From Pelagomonas calceolata (taxonomy: Eukaryota; Sar; Pelagophyceae; Pelagomonadales; Pelagomonadaceae): a stretch of DNA of 64,000 nt. Shown one piece after another: positions 36,530-46,913 of the stretch. The translations under genes were made by a program, and so were the position numbers. The number at the start of each line of letters is the position of its first letter. Position 1 is the stretch's first letter. The notes beneath the pieces are model-generated. The model was given only the letters and a program-made list of their open reading frames with translations, did not search any database and was not told where the DNA came from. Location of the stretch: the NCBI GenBank assembly GCA_918797485.1, contig CAKKNE010000003.1, positions 3,720,001 through 3,784,000 on the forward strand. The letters are read 5' to 3'.

Positions 36530-37266
36530 ATGGTCCGCATCGCTGCCACACTCATGCTCGCCGCTTCGACCAAAGCGCTCACGCGCGGCGCGTTTAACCG
36601 CCTGACGCCCACCGCTCTCCTGGGTAGCTTGCTAGGTGCCAATGGAGATAAATATGCGGGCGCCGTCATGGGCACCGAGGACATCATGAAGCCGAAAGCG
36701 CACGGCACGAGTCCGGCGCTCGAAGAAAAGGCGCCTTCCTCCGGCGGGCGCGGCGATGGCGTCCATCCAGAGGCGCGCCACTCGACGCCGTCACGCGACG
36801 CCGTCGCCGCGACTCCGTCGCCACATAACCCGCGCACCACGCAGGCACGTCCGCGACGCCCGTCCAGAAGGACCTAAGGTGGAACTGCGACGTGCAAACG
36901 GCTGATCGTATTTGCAATTTCAACCGGCACTACGCGGAGTTCGCGGGCTACTGGGAGCAGACGTCCTTCCTCAAGGAGGAGTCCGAGGCGTCGGGCGAGA
37001 TTTCGTTTTACGACTCGAACACGGGCAACGAGCTCTTCACCGCTCCGAAAGGTAGAAGCTTCGAGCAGTTCGTCAAGGAGTCGAGGGTGCACGGCTGGCC
37101 GTCGTTCCGGGACGACGAGGTCAACTGGGATTACGTCAGAGTATTACCGGACGGCGAGGCCGTCTCCGTCGACGGGACGCATCTCGGCCACAACCTGCCG
37201 GACAAGAACGGCAACCGGTACTGCATCAACCTGGTGTCGGTCGCGGGCCGGCCGAAGAAGGCGTAA
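36530..37266 (+). CDS. Methionine-R-sulfoxide reductase-like (MsrB fold) protein
   Basis: Two exons, 36530-36704 and 36845-37266, 198 residues. N-terminal signal (MVRIAATLMLAASTKALTRG) suggests plastid or secretory targeting. The C-terminal domain matches MsrB: GEISFYDSNTGNELF, VHGWPSFRDDEVNW, VDGTHLGHNLPD, and NRYCINLVSV with the presumed catalytic Cys. Two cysteines (NCDVQ, RICNF) lie N-terminal; the usual two CxxC zinc pairs are not evident. It would reduce methionine-R-sulfoxide. The intron join uses a GC donor, deduced from frame. Confidence 0.75.
36705..36844 (+). mobile_element. Introner-like intron of MsrB gene
   Basis: 140 bp, GC donor (GCACGAGT) and ACGCAG acceptor. The exon-side copy GCACGTCC matches 5 of 8. 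Interior carries GGCGATGGCGTCC and repeated GACGCCGTC core words. Confidence 0.65.
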
Positions 37267-37405
37267 GTAGTAGCCTTAGTCTACTTGTGCTGGGACGCGT
37301 CGGGCGCCTCGCACGCGGCGAGCGTCGCGATGGCGTGCGCCGCGGCCGCGAACTTCCAGCTGCCGAGGTCGCCGATCGACTTCACGCTGAGGGCCGCCCA
37401 GAGGC

Positions 37406-37789
37406 TCAGATGCCGATGAACGACGACCACGCGCGCTTCATGGACTTGGGGTTCGAGCCACGCCGCTCGCCGCCCGCCCCGAAGCGCACCTTTGAATCCC
37501 GGCGCCGGCCCGGCCGGTCCGCGAGGTCGCCCTCGGACGTGGAGACGGACGAGACGCCCCCCACCAAACGGGAGCCGGGGGGCGGCGGGGCCGGCGCTTT
37601 GGTCACGGTAGTGGTCTCCCCCGTTATCGCGTTGTAATACCTCTCCGTCCGCGGGCTCCTCCGCTCCTTCCGTGCGGCGTCGCCGGGGATCTCGCTCACG
37701 AGCGGTCCATGCGGACCATGCCCCTCCCTCTCGCCGGCCTCCGCGTCCGGCCCCTGGTTGGACGACGCGGCCGACGAAGCACAGCCCAT
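37406..37789 (-). CDS. Small protein with N-myristoylation/palmitoylation-type start
   Basis: 127 residues from ATG at 37789. It begins MGCASSAASS, matching the Gly-2 N-myristoylation consensus with an adjacent Cys for palmitoylation, so membrane anchoring is likely. The segment RTERYYNAITGETTTVTK resembles the second half of a WW domain but lacks the first Trp. The rest is disordered and basic. Convergent with the MsrB gene. Confidence 0.55.
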   Translation of the reverse strand: MGCASSAASSNQGPDAEAGEREGHGPHGPLVSEIPGDAARKERRSPRTERYYNAITGETTTVTKAPAPPPPGSRLVGGVSSVSTSEGDLADRPGRRRDSKVRFGAGGERRGSNPKSMKRAWSSFIGI

Positions 37790-38139
37790 CTGTTGATTCT
37801 ATACCTCGTGTATCGAAATCAGGCGGCGCCGCAGAGAGAGTATTTAAGCGGTCACGAACGCTAGACTAACTCGTGCGCCGGCGAAGCTGCGTACACGGAG
37901 AAACGCTCAAAAGCGCCGCATCGTCGTCCAACTCGGCTGGCCCCAAATTTGGAGGACAAACCTGTTTTGTTTTGCGGTGCGCGCGAGCGCGCGAGCCTCA
38001 TTCTTACGCTTCGCGCGCAGGGTCTGGTCTCCTTTCAACTCCTTATATCCATTCTGGCTTTGCGCCGGCCGAACGCCGCCTAGTCTAGCTCAAAACTCGA
38101 CTTGCCACCAACAACAGTTTTACCCTCACGCGGCCCGTG
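37790..38139. other. Divergent intergenic region
   Basis: 350 bp with no supported ORF. Only half-motifs (CGCTAGACTAAC near 37860, GCCTAGTCTAGC near 38078) resemble the recurrent promoter element. Confidence 0.4.
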
Positions 38140-39138
38140 ATGTACGCGTTCGACCGCCCGGGCGTCGCGCCGCGCAAAGCAAAACTCCAGCACGCCGCGA
38201 TCATCTCGAAAGGCCCGGCTACCGTAAGAGAAGGCCCGCGCTTCGAGTCGCGCCGCGTCGGCGCCCTGCTGCGCGGCGTCCGCGTGGTCCTCGCGCCGGA
38301 GCGCCGCGTGGCGATCAAGCACGACACGGGCGAGCGCGTGACGCGCCGGCGCGTCCTCAAGCCCGTCGCCGGCTGGATTTCTCAGAAGTGCGTCGGCTCG
38401 TTGCGGTATGCCGCGCCCGTCGCGACGAGGGCCCAGCTGAGGGCCGCCGAGGCGCGCGGCCGCGACCGGGCCCGCAGCGACGACTACGACCCGCGCGGCC
38501 GGCCGACGGTCTACGGCGGCGCGTCAAATCTCGACCTCGTGCCTGAAGCGGATCTCGACGCGACGGCCGGGCTCCCGCTCGCCGCGCTCGAGGGGGTCCC
38601 CGACGGCGACGCGACGGGCTCGTGCGACTCCTGCCGCAGCCGCGCTTCTTCAGTGGACGCGACGCCGGCGACGCCGGACCGCTACGAATCAGCCACGCCA
38701 GTGACGGACCGCTGTATCATCGGAGACAGCTTCCTCACCGAGGCCCCGGCGACTCCGGAACAGGAGCAGGCCTACGTCGACGAATTTCTCGTGCGCGACC
38801 CGACGACCGCGCTCACGGCCCGGCAGGCCTCCGCGACGAAGCTCGACGCGCTGTGTCGGAAGGCTCGGATCCTCCGCGCGGCGTCGTCGGGCTCCTACGG
38901 CGACGCGCTGGCCGCGCGCCTCGCGGCGGCCGGCGCAAGGGCGGCCCAGGCGCGCCGCCGCGGCCGCCCCGCGGTCACGCCCGAGCGCCTCCGGGAGATG
39001 ATGCGCATCGTGAACGAACAGCGCCGCGCCGCGGCCCTCCAGCGGTCGCCGTCGCCGCGCAAGACGCCCCACAAGTTCCGGGGCAGCACGATCTACCCGC
39101 CCCCACAGGTCCCCGTGCCCACGTCGCCGGGCTTCTAG
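38140..39138 (+). CDS. SH3-like domain protein, mostly disordered
   Basis: 332 residues from ATG at 38140. Residues about 20-85 look like an SH3-type barrel (TVREGPRFESRRVGALLRGV, RVVLAPERRVAIKH, GWISQKCVGSLRY). The rest is Ala/Arg-rich with Ser/Thr-Pro sites (ATPATPDRYESATPV, EAPATPEQEQ), and a helical basic part near 250-300. The C-terminus is Pro-rich (YPPPQVPVPTSPGF). Possible kinase-regulated scaffold; not recognised. Confidence 0.6.
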   Translation: MYAFDRPGVAPRKAKLQHAAIISKGPATVREGPRFESRRVGALLRGVRVVLAPERRVAIKHDTGERVTRRRVLKPVAGWISQKCVGSLRYAAPVATRAQLRAAEARGRDRARSDDYDPRGRPTVYGGASNLDLVPEADLDATAGLPLAALEGVPDGDATGSCDSCRSRASSVDATPATPDRYESATPVTDRCIIGDSFLTEAPATPEQEQAYVDEFLVRDPTTALTARQASATKLDALCRKARILRAASSGSYGDALAARLAAAGARAAQARRRGRPAVTPERLREMMRIVNEQRRAAALQRSPSPRKTPHKFRGSTIYPPPQVPVPTSPGF

Positions 39139-39151
39139 AGGTCCTAACGTC

Positions 39152-40450
39152 TTACTCGTAGACGCCCGCCAGCTCCAGGTCGGCAAGCACCTTTTCGCGC
39201 TGCGCAGCGGTCCGCGTCCACTTCTCGGGGGGCGCCATCTCGGCGTGCGCCCCCGTCTGCTCGAAGGGCGTCATCTCGATCCTATCGGGCGCGGTCCGCG
39301 GTATTGCGGGAGCGGCCGTCCTTAGATAAGACGACTCGTGCAACATCGCAGCCTTGGACGGCCGCCGCGGCTTCTCGCCGTACAGAATCACGTTCGGGAA
39401 CAATGACAAGTGCCTACCCTCTTTTTTGATCCTTGGTAGTTTTTGCGCGTTTCGCGACTCGAGGCGGTTGTACAGGGCCTCGCGGGGCGTCACGACCCGC
39501 ACCTCATCCCCGACGTCGTCGTGAGCGAAGGGCAGCGTATGGTCGGGCTTCGCTGTTAATCTTCCAGTAGCCTTCGAGAGCAACACGGGACACGGCCGCT
39601 GCCACGTCTTATCTAATCCTAGTCGAAGCGCCACCTCGTCGTCGCCCTCTCGTAAAACATCATCATCATACGCGGCGCCCCGCTCCAGCAACGCATGCAG
39701 CTCGTCCATGTCGATGTCGCCGGAGCCATCTTGGTCGACCGCGTTCACGAGCCGGTCCAACCCTTCATCGTCCAAATCAAACTTCGTGATCCGCAATCGA
39801 CCGCGCACAATATCTTTAAATTCCCCGCACTCCAAACTACCATCTCCGTTCCGGTCCAGGTGGTGGTAGATCGCCTCGCGGAGCGTTTCCTCGGGGAAGA
39901 CCGGTATGCTCATCCCGACGTCGTGCATGTGCTCAAAAATATACTCCTGCACCGTCAAATCTTTGAGTCTTTTGACGATTAACTTCAGCGTCTTGAGCGG
40001 GATGCACTCGCTGTCGAAGTTGTCGACAGCGGCCTGCCGGCGCCGCTCCTCTTCGGCTAATTGAGCTAAACGGATCCGCTCCAGCTCCTCCAGCCTTTCC
40101 CGTTCCGCTCTAGCTTCCCTTTCGGCCCTGGTCTCGAAGCCCGCATAGTGTAGCAATTCATCGACACAGGGATTGTGCGATATCCGCTCCCAGACCGCCG
40201 CCGTGCCTTCGTCGTCCATCTGGTCCTGGGCGATGCGTAACTGCAACCGTACGCCTCGCCGCAAATCCTTCCAGGTGATGACCTCGTCCTCGGACGCTAT
40301 CCGCCCAAACAACTCCTCCGGTCGTAGATGCTCGGGTATCGACGCGCGTAGCGCTTTTTTGTTCGCCTTGTGCGGGCTCGGCTTCTGGTCCGTCTCCACC
40401 GTCTCCGTGGCGACGGAGCCGCCGGTGGCGAAGTGGCCCGTGCGGGGCAT
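39152..40450 (-). CDS. EF-hand calcium-binding protein with coiled coil
   Basis: 432 residues from ATG at 40450 (MPRTGHFATGGSVATET). A Glu/Arg coiled coil covers about residues 115-150. Two clear EF-hand loops follow (LDRNGDGSLECGEF near 205 and VDQDGSGDIDMDEL near 245), each with Asp at position 1 and an acidic residue at 12. The C-terminal 140 residues have Arg/Pro-rich short motifs as in ciliary or cytoskeletal proteins (LSLFPNVILYGEKPRRPS). Calcium sensor role likely. Upstream reading would need a non-ATG start. Confidence 0.8.
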   Translation of the reverse strand: MPRTGHFATGGSVATETVETDQKPSPHKANKKALRASIPEHLRPEELFGRIASEDEVITWKDLRRGVRLQLRIAQDQMDDEGTAAVWERISHNPCVDELLHYAGFETRAEREARAERERLEELERIRLAQLAEEERRRQAAVDNFDSECIPLKTLKLIVKRLKDLTVQEYIFEHMHDVGMSIPVFPEETLREAIYHHLDRNGDGSLECGEFKDIVRGRLRITKFDLDDEGLDRLVNAVDQDGSGDIDMDELHALLERGAAYDDDVLREGDDEVALRLGLDKTWQRPCPVLLSKATGRLTAKPDHTLPFAHDDVGDEVRVVTPREALYNRLESRNAQKLPRIKKEGRHLSLFPNVILYGEKPRRPSKAAMLHESSYLRTAAPAIPRTAPDRIEMTPFEQTGAHAEMAPPEKWTRTAAQREKVLADLELAGVYE

Positions 40451-41027
40451 TTTTGTCGCTGCGGCGGCGGCGGCGCGGGGGCAGCCCTTTTTGGCTGTAT
40501 GGGAGCGAGGTGCAGCTCTCGGCGGCCGCGCGCGGAACAGCCTGAGTGGAGGTTGTCCGCCGGTGCGTGTCGCGACTGCTGCGTCGGCGGACGACGCTTC
40601 GCTGCCTTTGTTTGGCTGTAGGGAGAGCAAAATGGCGCTAGCTCGGCGGCCAAGGTCCCGCACTCGCAGGCCGCCGCGGGAGCCCGTGACCGACCGGTGC
40701 GGGGAGCTCCTCCGCCTTGCAACCCGTCGCGGAGACCAGTCCGGAAACGCGAGGCTAGCTCCAAGAGGTACTAGCTCCTAACTCGGCAAAGCCGGGCGCA
40801 AAAGCGACCCCGCATTGCGGTGCGTTACGCGTGCCGCGAGAGCCAGGAGTAGCTGACAACGCGCTCCAGCGGTTGCGCACGCCGAGATCCAGCCGTGCGC
40901 CATTTTGGTACGCTGCTCTCACAAGGTCAAATCAGCTGCCGCAGCCAATCGCTGCCGCGGCGCCGCACGAGTCGCCACACGAGTTGCGCGAACCGACCGC
41001 AACCACCCCGCGACCAAAATAAACAAG
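40451..41027. other. Divergent intergenic region with degenerate motif
   Basis: 577 bp. At about 40754-40775, GGCTAGCTCCAAGAGG then TACTAGC keeps both palindromic ends of the recurrent motif, nearly midway between the two starts. No supported ORF. Confidence 0.4.
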
Positions 41028-43688
41028 ATGGAAGGCTCCTCGTCCATGGACAGCTCGCACCTCACGTCGCCCGCGCCATTAAGACGCCGAGTGCCCTCGA
41101 TAGGAAGCGTCTCTCCACTAAATTGGCTACGAGGCTCGACGCCCCAGCCGGACAATGAACCCTTGTCCGCCCGGTCGCACGACGAGGTGCTGTGCACCAC
41201 ACCAACAGGACCGAAGCTCCGACAACTCCCGACCAATGAAGATCCCGAGGTCCTCTGCTTCGGCGACGAACTGCGGCTGTGGGCCGTCTCCGAGTACGCC
41301 GTCGCGGCGCAGACGCAGCGGCCGCCGCGGCCTCAGAGGAGAAGGTCGACCTCTGATCTCTCGTCGAAGATGACGAGTGCGGACGTCGGCGGGTATGTGG
41401 GCACGTTCTTCAAAGATAGGAAACGACGCGCACGGACGGGCCGGCAGCCGTTGGCTTGTGTCCCGCCCATCGGGGAGGACGCGGGCGGCGGCTTCGTCGA
41501 GAGCGCGTTCCGATGCGTCGATCCTCGCGGTTTAAAAAGAGACGGCCAGCCCGTGCGCATTGGCGACGCTTTGATCTTACAAGATAGAGAAGGCCACGTC
41601 TGGAACTCGACCGTGTCTGGCGTGGTGGGTTACTTGGCGCCTCGGTTACGGGGCGAGCGGGGCGAGACCCGTATCAGGTTCGCTGATGACGTTCAGACGC
41701 CTAGATCGTTTGGAGAGAAGCCCGACGGTGGCCGAGCGGTCAGATATGGCGACGCGCTCCACTTAGTGACGTGTCCCGTGTCTGGGAACGACCCGACGCA
41801 TACGGGGAGAGGTCTGAGGAAACCACATGTGTTGACCTGCTTCAAGAAGGAGACGTCCTCGCTGTTGGGAGGCTATCTCACGATCGACCCGAGAGGCTAC
41901 GCGCTGCAGTTTGTCGTGGAGCGGCCGCCCCCTGAATTAGATGTGGTGATAGTGGGAGGGGAAAAACACCATAGAGTAGCGTGGGGGCAAAGTGTCCCCT
42001 TCTCGACGGCGTCTCATGTGTCTCTCAGATTGTCGGGCGGTGGTTCGGCGTCGTGTTCGTTAGCTGGGTTAAATGCCGGCGATCGCAAGTGGCTCGCCTG
42101 TTCCACGAGAGGTCACGTGCTGCTCGAGGTGCGGTCCAGTCATGCCGAGGAGGACGACGACGAGGAGGAGATTGATGTGGCGGCACCACATAACCCGTAC
42201 GAGCTCGGGCTCGTGTGGTTACTTGCCCAGGCCGTCTCCAGATTATTCTTCGCGCCACAACTAGCGGCTATCATCGCCGCCTCGACGTCTTCAGCGTTGG
42301 CGGCGGCGCGCCACGACGCGTCGCTGGCGCGGCCGGCGGCCTTAGTAGCCTTCGCGTCGGCGTCGCTGGCGGCGCTGTCCGTCCAGCTTTGTGGCGATAT
42401 GATCGCGACGGCGCTCGCCGCCTCGATACTGCTCGGCGCGGCGGCGACGTCGCCGCGGGATGAGCCGGCGCGGCCGCGGTTACTCCGGGCCCTGAGCCGC
42501 GTGCGGACGGCGTCGGGCGAGCTCGCGCTCTTGCAGTGGAGTCCTGAAGATGATGATACCCTCATCGCGGCGCGGTCCGTCGACACGTCGGAGACGCCAG
42601 TGCTGCGCGACGTGCCGTCTCCAGACGAGCTGGCCGCCGCCACCGAGCTGCGCGAGGAGCTGGGCGAGCAGCCGGCGCGCTGGCTTGAGACAGGCGAACT
42701 GCTGCGCTTCGTCAGAGCTCGCAAGACTCTCAAGGAGCGCGCTACGTTGTTCCGCGAGGCCATGGCGTGGCGCCGGGACCACGGCGACTGGATCGTGGAC
42801 GAGGCTTCGTTCGGAGGCGCGGAACAGAGGTGGTGCGATGACCCGTCGCAAGCGCCGGCCTGGCACCGTTGGATGGGCACGGTGTTGCCGTTTGAGTTAT
42901 TTGGGACTTGTCGGTCTGGAGTGCCCATCACGTTCGTCGGACTAGGGAGGATGGACCTGACCGGTATTCAAAGGGAGATCGGCCTCGATCGCCTCGAACA
43001 AAAAATGGTTATGCAAAATGATGCCTTTATTGATCTCGCGCGGCGCGAGGGGCTGCGACGGTCGTCCCCGGAAGAGTGTGTCGTGGCCCACGGGGGCGTT
43101 TTCGTAATTGATTGTGATGGCTTCGGGCGGAGGCACCTCGGCGAGGTGCGCATCTTCAAGCGCTGTGCGGCGGCTCTCAAGGTGCTGCACCCGGAGCGGC
43201 AGCGCAAGACGTTCGTTGCTGTGCATAATCAAAATTTCGCGGCACGATCGTCCTGAATCGTTGCGTCAACCTCCACGCCATCGACGCGACGCCTGCTCGA
43301 TGGCGTGGCGATGCCGGTTCCTCACCGCTCGACGGAGCCAGCGCGGCCACGTCATCGCCGAGAAATGACTTAGTGAAGAATTGTCGGGTGCACCCGACAC
43401 ATTGGTTGATTTCCACACAGGTTCATCGTGAGGGCTCCTCGCGTTTTTGCCGTGTTCTGGAAAATTGTGCGCGTGTTCCTCGACGAGCGCATCATCTCCA
43501 AGATCTCTATATTGGGTGTGAACGATGATCTGACACCGTTGGTGGACGAGGTAGGTGCTGATTATTTACCGTCGCTCTTCGGCGGAGGCTACGACCTCAA
43601 GTGCTCCTCGCTGCTGACGGATCCTAGATTGATTGATGAGGGGGCGTTCCGGCGGTTCGAGGCAGGCGGCGCGGGCGGCGAGACATAG
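41028..43688 (+). CDS. SEC14 (CRAL-TRIO) lipid-binding protein with N-terminal beta-rich region
   Basis: Exons 41028-43210 and 43421-43688, 816 residues. Residues about 75-370 contain repeated beta strands with RIGDALILQD, VRYGDALHLV and GYLTIDPRGYALQF, suggesting a beta-trefoil-like module. Hydrophobic stretches follow (LGLVWLLAQAVSRLFFAP, ALVAFASASLAALSVQL, about 400-480). The CRAL-TRIO domain occupies about 520-790 (RFVRARKTLKERATLFREAM, GVFVIDCDGFG, KTFIVRAPRVFAVFWKIV, ERIISKISILG, LPSLFGGGYD). SEC14 domains transfer or present lipids such as phosphatidylinositol. The intron falls inside the conserved FIVRAP segment and removal restores it exactly. Confidence 0.85.
43211..43420 (+). mobile_element. 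Introner in SEC14 gene
   Basis: 210 bp. Termini CTGTGCATAATCAAAATTT and TTGGTTGATTTCCACACAG; duplicates GTTCGTTG / GTTCATCG agree at 6 of 8. GT donor from the left duplicate, CAG from the element end. The core is a 12-bp inverted repeat CCACGCCATCGA / TCGATGGCGTGG at 43273 and 43297. A second hairpin (GTCGGGTGCACCCGAC) lies at 43383-43398. Confidence 0.9.
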
Positions 43689-44505
43689 GTAAGATATAAG
43701 TATATACCGTGACTCAGAATTTTATCGGTGTGCACTTCGCGCGCCATCTCCGCGTCGAGCTTGATTTACGGGAGAGGGCTCCAGGGAGGTCGTTTCAGAG
43801 AGTGATTACGAGTGCGTGGATGCGCGATTGGACTGCGTTCGGGCAAAACGACCGAGCTAGCGGCCTGTAAGACACTAGCAAGCAAGCGCCGAGTCGTTTG
43901 TTTAGTTTACGCCGCGACAACTCACCCAAGCGGACTATCACGCGTGCGTATATCAAAAGAAGTCACACGACACCCGTCGCCGCGTTACGGGTTGCACCGC
44001 GCGACTTGCGTTACATTATCACAACAAACTGTTCTATGAGTTTGTCGCGCGGCTCGCACGGTTCTATGCGGGCCTTCGTCGCTTCATTCAGCACGCTTCG
44101 AACAATCTCGCACTGAGTACTCGCAAACACGGCAAACGCGCTGGATTCACCGGATCAAATACTTTATAGCCCACAGAGCCATTGATGCACTCACTCGATG
44201 AAGCCATCGCCTAAAACGCGCACCGGACGCGAGCTCGGATACGTAATGATAGTCGTAGCGACGCCTCTCTCGACGTATTCGCCGCGAAAATGGGCGCCCG
44301 ATGTGTGACGCGGGAACGCGGCGGCGGGCGCGGCGTCCACCGCATCTTTAGGCGAGCCCGACCCGGGCGTAGGCCTCGCGGCGCTTAATCTGCCGGTAGG
44401 CTCTCCCGAACTTCGCACGAAAATCGCGGCACGGTTTTAACAGACATTCCCCCCTCGCGGCGTCGGCCCCGGAGACTACTGAGTCTTACTAAAGTAGTTA
44501 CACAA
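43689..44505. other. 817-bp convergent interval
   Basis: Both neighbours end here, yet it contains a perfect copy of the promoter motif (43856-43883). A 75-codon minus ORF (44191-44418, ending PSSRPVRVLGDGFIE) lacks an ATG start and is unsupported. An unannotated transcript is possible. Confidence 0.4.
43856..43883 (+). promoter_or_regulatory. Recurrent promoter motif copy, no recognised gene start
   Basis: GCTAGCGGCCTGTAAGA then CACTAGCAAGC, the most complete consensus copy, in an interval between two convergent genes. Confidence 0.6.
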
Positions 44506-46913
44506 CTACAGGCACGCCTGCTCGAGCTCCTTGGCCTTCGTAGTGGCGCGCGACGCGGACCGCGTCGCGATCTTGAAGCGCGGCGCGCCGTAGTAGCGCT
44601 TGACCTCCTCCTTCATCGTCGTCGAGCCTTCGTACATCCAGCGTAAATGCGCCGTCATGGGGCGCAGGACGAGCGCCTCGAGAGGCAGCTCGATCTTGTT
44701 CCACATCCCGTCGATGGTCCAGAGCCCCCCGAGCGCGGCGAACTGGGCGTCGGTCAGGCCGACCGCCTCGGGAATCCCGTACTCTCGGCAGAGAAGGTCC
44801 CGACCGAGCGCGCCGTCGTCGTTGACCCAGACGCACTCGTTGATGAACTCCAGACGGTCTTCTATCGGCCGGTCGAACGAAGCCAAGTGGATGCGGCGGA
44901 GCCGCGCGTCGGGGTTGCACATGCCGACGCACTGCTCCCGAGAAGCCGGATAAGATAAGACGTAGCTATGGGCGTCGGCGATGCCCTGCCCTAATAAAGT
45001 GATCCGGTGGAGCATCTCCTCGTCCTTCAACGTAGGCGCGAGCGCGACCTGCGGCTTGCGCTTGCTGGCGTCGAGGCCGGCACGATACTTGTCTTGCTGG
45101 GGATCGACGCGCGACAGTCGCGGCGTTAGCGACGCGGCGCCGGCCATGGACGCAGCGCCGCCGTTCGCGCCGGACCGCCCGCGCTTGGCCGACCGCGCGG
45201 GCGGCGGCACCGCCGCCGGAGCGTCGTCGACGGCCCTATCGTCGCTCGGCGCGGCGGCCGTCGCTAGGTCGCGGATCCTCTGGGCGGCCAACTCCCGCGC
45301 CGCGTCGCCGGACACCTTCGCCGCGTCCAGGAACGCTTCGATGTGGCGCGCGTTGTTTCGGAGCTCGGCGACCTGATGCACGGACGTCAGGCCCTGCTCC
45401 GCCAGCCACTCGTTCGCGGCCACGGCGTCCGCCGTACGGAGCTGGTCCAGAACTTCGGCGACGCCCGGCTTAACGCTAAGCGCGACGCCGTCCGCGCCCT
45501 TGCGGCGCTTCGACGACGGCTCCGACGACGGCTCCGGCGCGGCCGCGTCGTCGTCGTCGCCGAAGCCGAAGGCCGAGGGCGCGTCGTCGGCGTCATCGGC
45601 GCGCGCTTCTTCCGCGGGCACGCACGTGTCGCCGGCCGCATGTCGCTTCGACGGCGGCGGCGCGTCGTCGACGTCGTCGCCGCCGTCGGCGGCGCCTTTG
45701 GACGCGCCGCGCCGCTTCAGCCGCGCGGCGCGCAGCGACGCCGCGTCCCCGACCGCCGGCGGCGTCGCCGTGCCCGCGTGGGCCGCCACGAAGTCCTCCT
45801 GCCGGTAGGGCAGCTCGTCGAGCGACTCGGCGAGGGGCAGCACCTCGAGGTTCGCCGCGTTTTGCGCGCGGCGCACCGCGAGGGGCAGGTTCGCGTAGAC
45901 GAACGCGCGCGCCTCGCACAGGCCGTCGGCCGTGTCGGGGAAGTCCTCGTGCGTCAACGCACCCCTCGGCCCGTACCGCACGCGGAGCTTCGTCACGCCG
46001 CGGACCTCCACGCGCTGAATGCCCGCCTCGATGTTCGTCGACGCGCGGCCATTCTTCTGCGCGACGGCGCCGCCCGACGCCTTGCGCGCCGCGATGTCTT
46101 CCCGCACCTTCTTCGGCCTGCGTGGGGAAGAGTCGTCGAGCAGACGTCGTCGGCGAAGCGGAACGCGACGTCTCTCGGAGAAGGCGCGTCGAGCTTCGGT
46201 TTCTGCGCCGATGATCGCAGCTTGCTGACCTGCTTCTTGAACTTCTTGAGCAGGCCCAGCGCCGACTGCGACTCCTCAAAAGCTAACAGCGTCGCGCCCG
46301 CTTCTCCGTACTTCTCGACGGAGAAGCCGATCGAACCGCGCGCCGTTGTGAGGCCCGAGTCCGCCGGGTAGTGCACGTGCTTCTTCTGGCACGACCAGGC
46401 CGTGATCGCTTTGCCCTCGCCGTCCCTTTCCACAACCACGAGCTGGGCCTTCGTCGCCTTCGCGAGGTTCGTGACTCCGTCCCACCACGGCTTTTCCTTC
46501 TTGGAGCGGTCCTTCTCGGCGCACTGGGCTGTGACGTAGTGGCCCAAAGCAGCGCCGACGTTCTTGCCGCGGTGCCACCTCAGAAAGCCGGTCTTATCGA
46601 AGACGTGATTGGCGAGCTCCGTGCTATTCGTGATGCCGGCGTTCTTCCGCCCGTCCTCGATGGCCGCGTCGACCACGGCCTTGCGCGGCGCCATCTTCTT
46701 CTCGTCAACCTTCCCGTGCTTGTTCCTCCACAAGAACGCCTTTCCCTTGAATTCGTCCAGCTTCAGCGGCTCGTCCGACTTGGCGCGGCGCGCGCGCGCG
46801 CTCTTCGCCTTCAGCGGCGCTAGCTGCTCCTCGCTGAAGTGTCTTGAAAGCCCCGGCGCGGCGCCCTTCTTGGCCGTCGTGGCCTTGCGGCCCGTCGGTT
46901 TCGAGCGTCCCAT
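44506..46913 (-). CDS. Large nuclear-type protein, unknown; weak AP2-like segment
   Basis: Two exons, 46913-46165 and 46117-44506, 786 residues, split by a 47-bp intron. Lys/Arg-rich N-terminus (MGRSKPTGRKATTAKKGA). A segment QRVEVRGVTKLRVRYGPRG (about 285-305) weakly recalls AP2/ERF beta strands, but the diagnostic motifs are missing. Basic patches (PSSKRRKGADG, PPSKRHAAGD) suit a nuclear protein. A helical module (VAEVLDQLRTADAVAANEWL) and a conserved-looking C-terminus (DARLRRIHLASFDRPIEDRL, GGLWTIDGMWNKIELPLEAL) remain unassigned. Confidence 0.6.
46118..46164 (-). other. 47-bp intron
   Basis: Donor GTTCCG, acceptor ACGCAG, phase 2, giving DVAPKKVRED. Too short to carry the full introner core; the acceptor end CACGCAG resembles that of eEF3 and MsrB introns. 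The donor is a frame-based choice. Confidence 0.55.

Noticed and set aside
44191-44418. 75-codon minus ORF ending VLGDGFIE
   Set aside because: No ATG, no continuation through a convincing splice site, and no family match.
46118-46913. AP2/ERF transcription factor call for the 44506-46913 gene
   Set aside because: Only a short VRGVTKLRVRYG stretch is reminiscent; the conserved AP2 elements are missing, so it is kept as unknown.
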